From Vulcanisaeta sp. (GTDB taxonomy: Archaea > Thermoproteota > Thermoprotei > Thermoproteales > Thermocladiaceae), in NCBI GenBank assembly GCA_023256215.1, contig JAGDXB010000110.1, positions 1 to 33,096 on the forward strand: 33,096 bases of DNA, in the 5' to 3' direction. Each line of letters starts with the position of its first letter. Position 1 is the first letter of the stretch. This document shows, piece by piece, positions 24,805 to 33,040 of the stretch. The notes beneath the pieces were generated by a model. That model was not told the origin of the DNA. It saw only the letters and a list, made by a program, of their open reading frames with translations, and ran no database searches. A program made the position numbers and the translations under genes.

Positions 24805-25533
24805 GTGAATGCCATGAGTAATATTGACGTGGTTAACCTGCTGATTGGCGTAAACCCGGTTGAGTTAGAGAGGGATTTCGACTCCAGGGTAGTCACAAGA
24901 ATCATTAAACCGCCAATAGTCGTCAGACTCGACGGGACAGGCTTCGGTAAGGCCCTTAAAGACTTTACCTGGCCCCGGGATGAGAGGGTTCATAGGGCGT
25001 TGGTAAAGGCTGCCGTGGAACTAATGAGGACATTTTCAGGCGAGTACGCCCTTGTAATTAGCGATGAAATTAACGTCTTTCTCCTTAACTATGTACCGTT
25101 TAGTGGCCGTGAATATAAGCTAATAAGCTCAATGGCTGGTCTCGCTTCTGCTGTGGTTAGTAATGCCCTTAGTAGGGTTCTTTATTTCGATGCCAGGGTG
25201 ATTCAACTCAATGATTCCTGTCTTGATGTTATGAGATATATGCTCTATCGGGTCAGGGTTGGCTTCAATAATTACCACGTGGAGATAGCCCAGAGAAATG
25301 GAGTTATTCCGCCGAAAAGTACCCCACATATAAACGAGGTTATCAGGGCGTTGGGTGGTCCAAGGCTTACCTGGGAATCCCTTGGCACATGCCTTGTTAG
25401 ATCTAGGGTTGAACTTGAGGGTGTAGATAGGAGGAGCGGTGAGAGGGTTAAGTACGTTAGGAAGAGGATCATTGAGAAGAACCCGATAGAAGTAATCAAT
25501 GAACTCAGCACGTGTGGTTTTAATCCTCAATAA
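24805..25533 (+). CDS. Thg1-like tRNA 3'-5' polymerase (tRNA-His guanylyltransferase family)
   Basis: Thg1 family enzymes add nucleotides in the 3'-5' direction to tRNA 5' ends. In archaea they can place G-1 on tRNA-His or repair truncated tRNAs. VVRLDGTGFGKALKDF (39-54) and LVISDEINVFL (83-93) carry the metal-binding acids D43 and D87, as in the palm domain. FDARVIQL (128-135) is another family motif. The region where the eukaryotic Thg1 has a W-R-x2-D-x3-N motif reads YRVRVGFNNY here. At 242 aa it fits the archaeal form. GTG 24805 or ATG 24814 may be the start; both lie at leaderless distance from a TATA-like element (24776-24787). Whether it is a true Thg1 or a TLP cannot be decided here. 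Confidence 0.85.
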   Translation: MNAMSNIDVVNLLIGVNPVELERDFDSRVVTRIIKPPIVVRLDGTGFGKALKDFTWPRDERVHRALVKAAVELMRTFSGEYALVISDEINVFLLNYVPFSGREYKLISSMAGLASAVVSNALSRVLYFDARVIQLNDSCLDVMRYMLYRVRVGFNNYHVEIAQRNGVIPPKSTPHINEVIRALGGPRLTWESLGTCLVRSRVELEGVDRRSGERVKYVRKRIIEKNPIEVINELSTCGFNPQ

Positions 25534-25578
25534 ATCAGTTAATAATATTTAATAACTAGGTAATTATGACTATAATGT

Positions 25579-26217
25579 ATGGTTAATACCCACGAGAGAC
25601 TCAGGGAGTTGGTAGGTGATTTATGGAATAATTATGTTCATCACGAGTTCGTGGAGAGACTTAAGGATGGTTCATTGCCCATGGATGTATTTCGTTACTA
25701 CTTAATCCAAGACACAAAGTACGTGAGGGAGATGCAAAAGGCCGTGATTGAGGCTGCCAGTAAGGCTCCGCTTAATGAGGCTATTGACGTATTAACGGCT
25801 GTGTTTAGCAATGTGGAGAGGGGCGCGGAGGTTCATGAGGGGTTATTCCGCGACTTATCAATAACTGAGGAGGAGGTTAACAATACTGGGTTTAACCTGG
25901 TTAATTATGCATACACAAGGCACTTGCATTACTATGCATCACTAGGTTGGCCGCAGTTCCTCGCAGCCTGGGCACCATGCATGTGGGGTTATAACGAGAT
26001 TGGTAAGTACGTGGTAGGAACCAAAAACGCACTATTTAATGCATGGGCCGAGTTCTACGCCTCAGGTGATTACTGGTCTAGGGTTGAGGCGATTTTAAGA
26101 ACGCTGGATAAGTACGAGGTAACGCCCGAGATAGAGAGGGCCTTTAGGGATAGTGTGAATTTCGAAATAATGTTTTGGGAGGCATCACTTAGGAAGGATC
26201 CAACGATATTCCTATGA
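25579..26217 (+). CDS. tenA: TenA/thiaminase II family aminopyrimidine aminohydrolase
   Basis: TenA hydrolyses thiamin breakdown products (aminomethylpyrimidines) to HMP, salvaging the pyrimidine half of thiamin. The all-helical protein has the family features: YYLIQDTKYV (40-49) with D45, the nucleophile C134 in APCMWGYNEIG and FEIMFWE near the end (E196, E201). The length (212 aa) is typical. The leaderless distance from a TATA element (atatttaataac, about 25545-25556) supports ATG 25579. No thiamin genes adjoin it. A variant TenA lacking the usual Cys (TenA_E) is excluded. Confidence 0.9.
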   Translation: MVNTHERLRELVGDLWNNYVHHEFVERLKDGSLPMDVFRYYLIQDTKYVREMQKAVIEAASKAPLNEAIDVLTAVFSNVERGAEVHEGLFRDLSITEEEVNNTGFNLVNYAYTRHLHYYASLGWPQFLAAWAPCMWGYNEIGKYVVGTKNALFNAWAEFYASGDYWSRVEAILRTLDKYEVTPEIERAFRDSVNFEIMFWEASLRKDPTIFL

Positions 26218-26404
26218 CGACTTAACGAGCACCAACCTGCGAGAGTAATACGCCAATCAGTGTTATAGCGGAGCTCAGGGCTTATTGTTAACGCCAAGCA
26301 TTGCTAAGTAACCACGTAATTTAATCACGGTATGCATGGGGAATTAGTGATTTAATAAACATTACAGGATGCACCTTCATAGCGAGATGACTTAAGACAT
26401 ACCA
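26218..26404. other. Intergenic stretch between convergent genes
   Basis: No RNA gene, repeat or promoter was recognised. Minus-strand codons 26279-26224 read ALSSAITLIGVLLSQVGAR then stop, resembling the end of a membrane protein; this may be a remnant or chance. Confidence 0.3.
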
Positions 26405-27211
26405 TTAGGCTAACCTGCCAATGCTTTTATTGAACCAACTATTGACGTAGTACCTTACCAAGGGATAGAGGATCCTCAGGAACACGCCGGCCATTCTGTA
26501 CGTGATGCTGGGCACTATATCGCCATTAAATCTAGGATCGTCGATTTTCTCGGCAATTTTATTAGCCACATAACCAGGATCAAGGACAGGCCCTTTAGGG
26601 CTGTCCCTAGCCCTGGACGCGGTCGGTGTTACTATGGTATTGCTGTGGAAGTTAGTCCTAACATAGCCTGGGTATACACCAATGACCCTAATTCCCAGAG
26701 GCCTAAGCTCTATCCTTAAGGCATCAGTAATATTAGCGAGGGCTGCCTTGGACGATGTATATATGCCGAACCAGGGTATGGATATGTAAGCAGCCAGGCT
26801 TATTACATTGACGACACAACCCTTATTCTTGGCAAGATCCGGGAGGAACTTCTTGGTGAGTAGTATTGGCGTTAAATAGTTAAGACTCACTATCCTGACT
26901 ATGTCGTCATCGTTAAGTTCGCCTAATGGGCCATAAAGTCCCGCACCGGCATTGTTCACTAAAATACTTACCTCAATGCCAAGACCTCTGACCCTGTCAA
27001 CAAGTTCATTAATTCTACTCAAATCCGAGAGGTCATGATCGATGGGCCACGCATTGACGCCATACTTATCCCTAAGCTCCTCAGCTAAACCTTCCAGAAC
27101 ATTCCTCCTCCTACTGACGAGTATTAGGTTGTAATGCCTAATGGCTAGCTCTTTGGCTAGCTCCCTACCTATGCCAGATGATGCGCCTGTTATTAGGGCT
27201 ACCTTACTCAC
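26405..27211 (-). CDS. Short-chain dehydrogenase/reductase
   Basis: This is an NAD(P)-dependent oxidoreductase of the classical SDR family. The cofactor motif TGASSGIGREL is at 8-18, NNAG at 86-89, the catalytic Ser at S138, and Y151 with K155 in YTSSKAAL. The basic residues after strand 2 (SRRRN) suggest NADP preference. The length (268 aa) is normal. The substrate is unknown. The start codon is GTG 27211. Its nearest neighbours run the other way or diverge from it, so it is probably monocistronic. Confidence 0.92.
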   Translation of the reverse strand: MSKVALITGASSGIGRELAKELAIRHYNLILVSRRRNVLEGLAEELRDKYGVNAWPIDHDLSDLSRINELVDRVRGLGIEVSILVNNAGAGLYGPLGELNDDDIVRIVSLNYLTPILLTKKFLPDLAKNKGCVVNVISLAAYISIPWFGIYTSSKAALANITDALRIELRPLGIRVIGVYPGYVRTNFHSNTIVTPTASRARDSPKGPVLDPGYVANKIAEKIDDPRFNGDIVPSITYRMAGVFLRILYPLVRYYVNSWFNKSIGRLA

Positions 27212-27308
27212 GGTAATTGTTCATCATGGTAAGTTTTAATTCATTTACGCGTGGATGAATGAGACTCAGCAAAAGCTTTATTAATGACGTTCTGTTAATC
27301 ATAGGCAT

Positions 27309-27716
27309 ATGGATATTGGAGAGTTAATTAGTATATTGCTGAGTAAGGGCGTTGATTATGTGTTGGCCCAACTACCCAATTGGATAAGTAGGAGGGAGGT
27401 TTCCAGGGAGGATGCCGAGTTACTACTGATGTACGCGATGATCAATAGAATTGATGAGTTAAGCAAGAAAATAGATGGGTTAGGTAGTAAGATTGACATA
27501 TTAAGCGGTAAGATAGATGAGTTAGGCAAGAGGATTGATGCGAGATTTGACGAGTTGGGCAAAAAAATCGATGATATGCGTAAGGAGGTGGTTGATAGGC
27601 TTGACCTAATAAGTAACCAGTTGAGGGTCTTGAACTCGAACATAGCTGCCACGTACGAGTTGACGTCGAAGGTTATGGCGAAGCTTATGGAACGTAGCCT
27701 AACAGCATCAACGTGA
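27309..27716 (+). CDS. Coiled-coil protein with heptad ID repeats
   Basis: I do not know a specific function. The N-terminal 40 residues are helical (MDIGELISILLSKGVDYVLA). Residues about 46-103 form a long coiled coil built from heptads: LSKKIDG, LGSKIDI, LSGKIDE, LGKRIDA, LGKKIDD. The last 30 residues are helical. At 135 aa it is small and cytoplasmic. Similar Vulcanisaeta/Caldivirga-type proteins often accompany toxin-antitoxin or nuclease genes, but here no partner is adjacent. The TATA element (agctttattaat, about 27273-27284) gives a leaderless ATG 27309. Confidence 0.7.
   Translation: MDIGELISILLSKGVDYVLAQLPNWISRREVSREDAELLLMYAMINRIDELSKKIDGLGSKIDILSGKIDELGKRIDARFDELGKKIDDMRKEVVDRLDLISNQLRVLNSNIAATYELTSKVMAKLMERSLTAST
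27451..27582 (+). repeat. Degenerate 21-base repeat encoding coiled-coil heptads
   Basis: Units of about 21 bases, each encoding L-x-x-K-I-D-x, recur five or six times, one with a four-residue insertion (ARFDELG). The pattern is protein-driven and degenerate at the DNA level; it could let repeat number vary by slippage or recombination. Confidence 0.55.
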
Positions 27717-27754
27717 GAGAAGGTAAGTCGGCCAATAACGGCGTCACTATTTTC

Positions 27755-27778
27755 ATTAGCACTAAGACCAGTGCTAGT
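27755..27778. terminator. Inverted repeat between convergent genes
   Basis: attagcact and agtgctagt form a nine-pair stem (one G-U) around a six-base loop, aagacc. It lies between the coiled-coil gene and the G1 peptidase gene, which converge. It may mark transcription ends; archaeal termination usually relies on T-runs, so this is tentative. Confidence 0.35.
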
Positions 27779-27823
27779 GGATGAGTAAACTATATTATTG
27801 CTGGGTTAGCCTTAGTCAATGCA

Positions 27824-29422
27824 TTAACTACAGAATTGCGTGGTGTATTGGTTCTCAAACCCAGTTGCCTCCGTACCAGCGTTTGGAAAGCCGCTGGGTA
27901 TTACGTACTGGCCGTAACTGCTCGGTACCATTCCAGGGCACGAATTCATTGTTATGGCATACGCCGTATAGCTGGGTGATGTTAAATCCGTTGGTAATAT
28001 CCATTGGCCTAGATTGTTATCGTAAAACGCAACGTCGTATATCAGGATCGAGCCTGGGCTTATGTACGGTAAATTAGCCATCTGCCCACTATATACTGGT
28101 CTTTCATTAATATATTGAGCCCATACAAAGTAACTCGCGTAATTATTAACGTACGCGTTTATTGATTTGCCTGTGGTTGTACCGTTTGGGTAATCAATTA
28201 TGAAGTCCACGAACCAATCCTGCTCACCACTTGACGTTAAACCCTCGTAGGAAACCATAATGTACAATAACGAGTATGGCGTCGGCACGTACTGCGAAGG
28301 AATAGGCTCTCCTTGGTAGGTTGGGTACGCCGCCCAGAAAAGTGATTGTGTGCCCTCGTCGAATCCGGCCTGAAAGTACACGCCCGTTGGTCCCCAAGGT
28401 GAGAGCAAACTACTCGGCGGGTCCAGCCCAACCCAGTAGGCTATGTAGTATGGGTCATCATTTTCGGCATTGACCACCGTGAAGCCCGCCATGGCTGCGG
28501 TTAAGTCGTCACCACTACTTGTACTTATTGAGTAGCCAGCCCAATTACTCTTTGATGAGGACTCCACGGTATACCTGACCTCATTAATCTTAGCAACCTC
28601 ACTCCTAGGTAGTAACTCTATATTGATAATGGCAGTACCATTCCTGTAATAAATGTATGTCGCTATCACACCGACCCTGGTGCCATTTAGTGAAATCACG
28701 TTATATACGAAGACGTAACCGGTGGTGGCTATGTAATCATTACCAACAAATTTACCCGACCAATAAAGCCCGTATGATGCCAACTTAATCGTGTTATTAC
28801 CAATGTAGTCCTTGACGGGTGGTAGCACGGTGAAGTAGTAACTCAGCATCTTATCTATGCATTGCATCACTGTCATTTTGGAAAACGGTTTTGAGCTTAA
28901 TGCCTTACTGGTTACATCATTCATCACCGACATAATTATGTTGTTTAGCACAAGGTTGTTGGTGGCGTTTATGTTGATTATCGTGACGTTCGTAACTATC
29001 ACCATGAACATGCAGAAGCCATGACCTGGGGGAGTTTGGTAGTAGTTCTTGACCGTATTATAGCCAACTATCATAATAGGGGTTTCGGTAAATGCGACGT
29101 CAACGGCATACGCGCGTCCGTTAAACTTAACGGATTTGGTGAATTTAATGATTGATGGCATGAAGTTCGTGTGGTAATCAAACATGTAAAGTGGGTACTG
29201 AGTCTCTGGCTTCACCACCGTGTTATTAATTATGAATGTTGGGGTTGAAAGCCATTGAAGCGGAAAATTAACGAAGCCTCTTAAGCCCGGCCCTGTAATT
29301 GGGATCCCTAGCCACGTGTATATTTGGAACTGAAAAACCTTCACAATGAATATAACGGTAATAATTATGGCAGTAACGGTAATCCAAACCACGCGCTTAT
29401 GCATTGCCAGCTTCATACTCAT
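27824..29422 (-). CDS. Membrane-anchored G1-family (glutamic) peptidase-like protein
   Basis: The C-terminal half resembles eqolisins (peptidase family G1, scytalidoglutamic type), acid-active enzymes with a Gln-Glu pair. NWAGYSIS (293-300), AYWVGLD (328-334), YFQAGFDEG (349-357) with Q351 and VWAQYINERP (433-442) with E440 match the conserved G1 blocks. The Q-E spacing (89) is close to that of the fungal enzyme (about 83). The N-terminus (about 11-30) is a transmembrane anchor, followed by an unknown extracellular domain of about 260 residues, perhaps a propeptide. It probably acts outside an acidophilic cell. A TATA element near 29448 gives a leaderless ATG. The match is to motifs only; activity is unproven. 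Confidence 0.65.
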   Translation of the reverse strand: MSMKLAMHKRVVWITVTAIIITVIFIVKVFQFQIYTWLGIPITGPGLRGFVNFPLQWLSTPTFIINNTVVKPETQYPLYMFDYHTNFMPSIIKFTKSVKFNGRAYAVDVAFTETPIMIVGYNTVKNYYQTPPGHGFCMFMVIVTNVTIININATNNLVLNNIIMSVMNDVTSKALSSKPFSKMTVMQCIDKMLSYYFTVLPPVKDYIGNNTIKLASYGLYWSGKFVGNDYIATTGYVFVYNVISLNGTRVGVIATYIYYRNGTAIINIELLPRSEVAKINEVRYTVESSSKSNWAGYSISTSSGDDLTAAMAGFTVVNAENDDPYYIAYWVGLDPPSSLLSPWGPTGVYFQAGFDEGTQSLFWAAYPTYQGEPIPSQYVPTPYSLLYIMVSYEGLTSSGEQDWFVDFIIDYPNGTTTGKSINAYVNNYASYFVWAQYINERPVYSGQMANLPYISPGSILIYDVAFYDNNLGQWILPTDLTSPSYTAYAITMNSCPGMVPSSYGQYVIPSGFPNAGTEATGFENQYTTQFCS

Positions 29423-29490
29423 TGTTCCACCCTATGCCAGACTTTTTACTTCGGGTATTCTTAAAAGTGAGTTGAGCAGGGCTGAAAGTG

Positions 29491-29754
29491 TTAGCATTCT
29501 AACTTCTCGAGTGTCAATTCGACCCAGTATTTCTCGGCATCCTTTAACACCACGCTCCTTCTTTTAATGACCTCAAATTCCCCTGGAGTATAGGCTAGGA
29601 TTTCTACGGATATGCTTGGCGGAAGCAACCTCCTCAGTACTGGGTATCTCTCGTGCCACGGAATATCCCTGAGACTTAGAGGCACGGCTATTAGGTCTAC
29701 ATCACTATTGATTAGCCAGTCACCTCTGGCGAAATCCCGAACTACATTGCTCAT
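29491..29754 (-). CDS. Minimal nucleotidyltransferase (MNT) fragment or atypical member
   Basis: This 87-residue protein has RGDWLINSDVDLIAVPLSL, the S-D-x-D motif of MNT-type nucleotidyltransferases, and LPPSISVEILAYTPGEFE as the usual second acidic strand. The preceding G-S of the G-S-x10-D-x-D site is missing: it reads VRDFARGDW where LFGSxARGDW is expected. The start is supported by a TATA-like element (gactttatattcc on the minus strand, about 29782-29794), so the gene may be expressed. It could be a truncated antitoxin or a divergent, inactive one. No HEPN partner lies next to it. Confidence 0.55.
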   Translation of the reverse strand: MSNVVRDFARGDWLINSDVDLIAVPLSLRDIPWHERYPVLRRLLPPSISVEILAYTPGEFEVIKRRSVVLKDAEKYWVELTLEKLEC

Positions 29755-29945
29755 TTTCCCACTATCAATGCTAATACCCAGGAATATAAAGTCTCACTAA
29801 TGTTTGAGATTACGCAACCTGAAGTTTCGGTATTTACTCGAATCTAGATAAAATGCAAGCTATTGATTTTGAATTGTAATACACGTATATTATTAAATTA
29901 TACAGCAGGTAATCTTATAAATCAGGTATTTTAATGCCTGCCTGT

Positions 29946-30656
29946 ATGACCTGGTATACAATACCGTACCTATACGGCGCGGCTCTAGCTACGTACATAG
30001 CCGTGGCCGGCATATTATGGGCTCTACACCGCCTTAATAGGGATGATCTATTATTGCCGGTGGGCGCCATGAATTACATGCTGCTGCTCACTGTGAGCCA
30101 GTACATGGCGAGTAAGATAGGCGCCTTTGTGGGGCCATTGGTAATACCAATGGGCGTATTCACCTACAGCGCCAGCGTGGCCATGCTGGATTTCCTAACC
30201 CTTAAGTATGGGCGTAGGGTTGGTTATTGGGTCGTTAGGATAGCCGCCTATCTACAGGTGTTGATATTCATAATAAACTGGTTCGTGATTGGCTACCCAC
30301 CGGCGACCTTTTGGGCATCGCTGCAGGGATCATTCGCCAGCATCATGGGTGTCTCGGCCAGGGTAGCCATTGCCTCAATCACGGCGTTCCTCATATCCGA
30401 GACATACGACGTGTTCCTGGTGAGTAGGCTTAGTGGAGGTGTTTTAAGGAGGGTTGGTTATTCAGACCCTGTGGCTATGACGATAGATACGCTTGTCTTC
30501 ATACCGGTGGCATTCTACGGTGTCGTCCCAAACATATGGCTATTGATGGCTTCACAATTGGCGGTTAAGCTAAGCCTAGTACCGATGACCATGCTTGCCG
30601 TATGGATAAATAGGAGGGCTCTTAAGTACGGACTTGCAATACAACAAAGTAAGTGA
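29946..30656 (+). CDS. VUT-family queuosine/archaeosine precursor transporter
   Basis: This is an integral membrane protein with about six helices, resembling the YhhQ/DUF165 (VUT) family that imports 7-deazaguanine precursors. Typical pieces are GALATYIAVAGIL, the TYSASVAMLDFL segment, AITAFLISETYDV-like sequence (SITAFLISETYDV) and the C-terminal VAMTIDTLVFIPVAFYG. In archaea preQ0 feeds archaeosine rather than queuosine. I place the start at ATG 29946, about 29 bases from the TATA box cttataaat (29913-29921). ATG 29934 would precede the predicted transcript. No tgt or arcS gene is present in the window. The specific substrate is inference. Confidence 0.75.
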   Translation: MTWYTIPYLYGAALATYIAVAGILWALHRLNRDDLLLPVGAMNYMLLLTVSQYMASKIGAFVGPLVIPMGVFTYSASVAMLDFLTLKYGRRVGYWVVRIAAYLQVLIFIINWFVIGYPPATFWASLQGSFASIMGVSARVAIASITAFLISETYDVFLVSRLSGGVLRRVGYSDPVAMTIDTLVFIPVAFYGVVPNIWLLMASQLAVKLSLVPMTMLAVWINRRALKYGLAIQQSK

Positions 30657-31048
30657 TTGCTCTAAGAACAAGTTAAATAAAGGAGTATGCGAAAACGTAT
30701 TAATGGTTCGTAATATACCTCAATTTTGTGCCAGTTGTGTGTTTACAAACTTCGTAGTATTATTCTGGTTATTCCTAAGCAATGTGTTAACGCCATATGC
30801 ACTAACATCAATATTTATAGTTACGGTAACAATGATGATGAATGCGTACGGAATTCCCATGAGTATGATTATTATTAAGATTACGATGAGTATATGGTTA
30901 ACTCTATCACCGTCAACATCCGTGGTCATCCTAATACCCATGATAACACATAGCTACCTGCAGTACATGGTGTCGGTAGCTCAGTCTCTGGCGATATTGG
31001 TGAGCGCATCGAAGATGCGGTTTAGGGTATAGGTTAATGGTGATTATT
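30657..31048. other. Region with competing membrane-like frames on both strands
   Basis: On the plus strand, a frame from 30634 or ATG 30703 to 31032 would encode a hydrophobic protein with two or three helices. On the minus strand, 30941-30720 would encode a 73-residue one starting MGIRMTTDVDGDRVNH with one or two helices. Each mirrors the hydrophobicity of the other, so at most one is real. Neither is recognised, and I could not settle it. A small membrane protein co-transcribed with the following hydrolase is possible. Confidence 0.35.
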
Positions 31049-31663
31049 ATGGTGAGTGTAGAGATAATAACAGTGGGTCCCCTAGAGACAAACTGTTACC
31101 TGGTGTGCGAGGGTAAGGATTGCCTGGTCGTGGATCCTGGGGATGAGGCTGAGACTATATTAACAATATTAGGCAATAGAAGGGTCTTAGCCGTAGTAGC
31201 TACGCATTTGCACTTTGACCATATCGGTGCCGTAGAGGGAATAGTGAGTAGCACAGGTGCACCATTCATGGTACATAGGCTTGATTGGGAAATGAGGGAT
31301 AAATATACGCAATTAGCCAGGTCATGGGGCTTTGAACCACCAAACCTACCACAACCAATATTCATTGATGAGGGTTCAGGATTGCCGTTTAATCTTAAGG
31401 TGATGCATACGCCGGGACATACGCCGGGTTCGATATCGATAGTTGGCGATGGCTTCGTACTCACTGGGGACACGCTATTCGCAGGTAGTGTCGGTAGGAC
31501 AGACCTGCCGGGAGGAGATATAGAACTACTCATAAGGTCAATATGCAGATTATACAGGGAGTTACCAGGTAATTACATTGTTTACCCCGGACACGGACCA
31601 CCAACAACAATAAATGATGAGGCAGACAATAATTACTTTGTTCCAAAGTCCCTATGCACGTAG
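31049..31663 (+). CDS. Metallo-beta-lactamase-fold hydrolase (glyoxalase II-like)
   Basis: This is a zinc hydrolase of the MBL superfamily. The core motif THLHFDH follows VAVVAT, so both metal sites are present. VVDPGDEAE, MHTPGHTPGSIS (His ligand), LTGDTLF (bridging Asp) and YPGHGP (last His) are all in order. The length (about 205 aa) fits the small glyoxalase II-like group common in archaea; the substrate is often unknown. I choose ATG 31049 because a GGTGAT Shine-Dalgarno lies 4 bases before it; ATG 31037 is an alternative. The ORF upstream is uncertain, so its operon state is unclear. Confidence 0.9.
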   Translation: MVSVEIITVGPLETNCYLVCEGKDCLVVDPGDEAETILTILGNRRVLAVVATHLHFDHIGAVEGIVSSTGAPFMVHRLDWEMRDKYTQLARSWGFEPPNLPQPIFIDEGSGLPFNLKVMHTPGHTPGSISIVGDGFVLTGDTLFAGSVGRTDLPGGDIELLIRSICRLYRELPGNYIVYPGHGPPTTINDEADNNYFVPKSLCT

Positions 31664-31805
31664 AACTATGGATTAGTACGCAGTCTTGGGTGAAACCTTA
31701 AGATATTTATTCACCTTTAATGACCGCTGGATAATGATTCGGCAACCGCACCGCTTAGTGATTGGGCAATTGAATTATTAAAGCCAACATAACCATGGTA
31801 ATAAG

Positions 31806-32195
31806 TTAAAGCCCAAGCTCCTCCTTAACGACATTAATCAAACTCTGTATTACTGGTAATCTTGACTTAACCTCATCAATTTCTATCCTTACCTCATGGA
31901 AACCGTTCACGTGTAGGAAGTACGCTGCATCCCAGGCCCTTGCCACATCATCGCCAAGTTTTATTGCTGCCTTATCCAGCAAACTCACAGTCCACCTTCC
32001 CTTACTAAGGGCTTCCCTGGCCTCATCAAGACCCTTTGCAATAGCCAACGCCTTAACACCCTCCTCAACAGCCTTATACAACTTCTCACTGGACTGCACA
32101 ACATCGCCCTTATTAACGAATTCGAGACCCTCATTGAACGCGTTCAACGCAAGCTCGGCATGTTTCCTAGCCTCACTACTGGATGCGTAACCCAT
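31806..32195 (-). CDS. PaREP1-family protein
   Basis: The pattern of PaREP1 (a family expanded in Pyrobaculum and other Thermoproteales) is visible: EGLEFVNKGDVVQSSEKLYK (22-41), AVEEGVKALA (42-51), then AWDAAYFLHVNGFHEVRI (87-104). The protein is all-helical, 129 aa, and probably cytoplasmic. Function is not established; the fold resembles helical HEPN-like proteins, which is inference. A TATA element (gtttataag on the minus strand, about 32216-32226) lies 26 bases before the ATG, so the mRNA is leaderless. Members are usually found in accessory regions. Confidence 0.75.
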   Translation of the reverse strand: MGYASSSEARKHAELALNAFNEGLEFVNKGDVVQSSEKLYKAVEEGVKALAIAKGLDEAREALSKGRWTVSLLDKAAIKLGDDVARAWDAAYFLHVNGFHEVRIEIDEVKSRLPVIQSLINVVKEELGL

Positions 32196-32246
32196 ACAAG
32201 GGCTAATGTAATGAACACTTATAAACCCTAAGGACTTGAGGCGGTG

Positions 32247-32810
32247 TTAGCCACATTTAATGGGCAATTGGAGGCCTGGAGCGTATAGACCGAGGACCTC
32301 ATGGCCGTACCTAATCACGTAGATCCAACGTAAGCCCTCGGGCGCATAAAAGAATACGTTCATGTAGTTACCATTAATGACGAAGAGCCCCATGCCCAAT
32401 GGACCGTAGGCAAAGCCGTTAATCCTCACGGCCCTGGTCACGTTGACCGCGCATATGCTGGCTTCGGAGAGGTTCACGTAAAACTTACCGGTGGGCAGGT
32501 ACATGACCAACGTGTCATTAACTACGGAGTAGCCGTACTTGCCGGGAAGCAGGATCAATGGTCCCCAAACAACTAACGCCGAGGTAATAGCCGCTGCAAT
32601 TAGAAGGATGACCATACTCACAATAACATTCTTTCTATAAACCCTCGCCTTGCTCTTACCGCGGATTACCTTATACGCGTGCAGCAACAGCGCCAGTATG
32701 ACCAACGTAGGCAGTACCACGATTGCCAATAAAATAACGATCAAGGGGCCCGAGCCACTAATCATAATCTTAATTATATCCCATGAATTGATGAAGAAAC
32801 TCTGCATCAC
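32247..32810 (-). CDS. Membrane protein of unknown function
   Basis: Two long hydrophobic helices are present (about 21-46 and 61-85) with a basic loop, VIRGKSKARVYRKN, between them. The remaining 100 residues are beta-rich with N-x-S/T sites, apparently outside (VVNDTLVMYLPTGKFYVNLS, then GPLGMGLFVINGNYMNVFF). No known domain is recognised. The ATG at 32810 overlaps the TGA of the preceding small gene (ATGA), showing tight coupling. The two therefore probably form a unit. Confidence 0.6.
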   Translation of the reverse strand: MMQSFFINSWDIIKIMISGSGPLIVILLAIVVLPTLVILALLLHAYKVIRGKSKARVYRKNVIVSMVILLIAAAITSALVVWGPLILLPGKYGYSVVNDTLVMYLPTGKFYVNLSEASICAVNVTRAVRINGFAYGPLGMGLFVINGNYMNVFFYAPEGLRWIYVIRYGHEVLGLYAPGLQLPIKCG

Positions 32811-33040
32811 AGCAAATCACCTACGCCCTTATTGCTCAGGACAGCCTTAAAAAGCTCCTCCTTCCTCAGCGACAATTTGAATAACGAATTTCTGTATCTA
32901 GTTACCAATAGGTAGCATGCCTCGCACATATTCGCTATTTCCTCATTGGGATTCAACTCTGCCAACAACGATTGTGGACCCCTAACGAATAGGTACCAGG
33001 CAAGTGCATTCCTGTAAAACCTATTAATTATCGTACGCAA
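32807..33040 (-). CDS. Small unknown protein coupled to a membrane protein (77 aa)
   Basis: I do not recognise this protein. It starts at TTG 33040 (TTG CGT ACG) near the window edge and overlaps the following membrane protein gene by four bases. The helix-rich sequence includes INRFYRNALAWYLFVRGPQS, a NMCEACYLL segment with two cysteines (C-x2-C), and a basic Lys/Arg-rich C-terminal helix. A zinc or redox role for the two cysteines is only a possibility. An alternative start upstream cannot be excluded because the window ends at 33096. Confidence 0.45.
   Translation of the reverse strand: MRTIINRFYRNALAWYLFVRGPQSLLAELNPNEEIANMCEACYLLVTRYRNSLFKLSLRKEELFKAVLSNKGVGDLL

Noticed and set aside
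26224-26279. Membrane-like codons ending LLSQVGAR on the minus strand.
   Set aside because: About 19 codons bounded by stops; too short to distinguish a gene remnant from chance.
30967-31032. A ggtagctcag stretch recalling a tRNA D-arm.
   Set aside because: No T-arm (GGTTCGA-type) or acceptor pairing follows within tRNA length.
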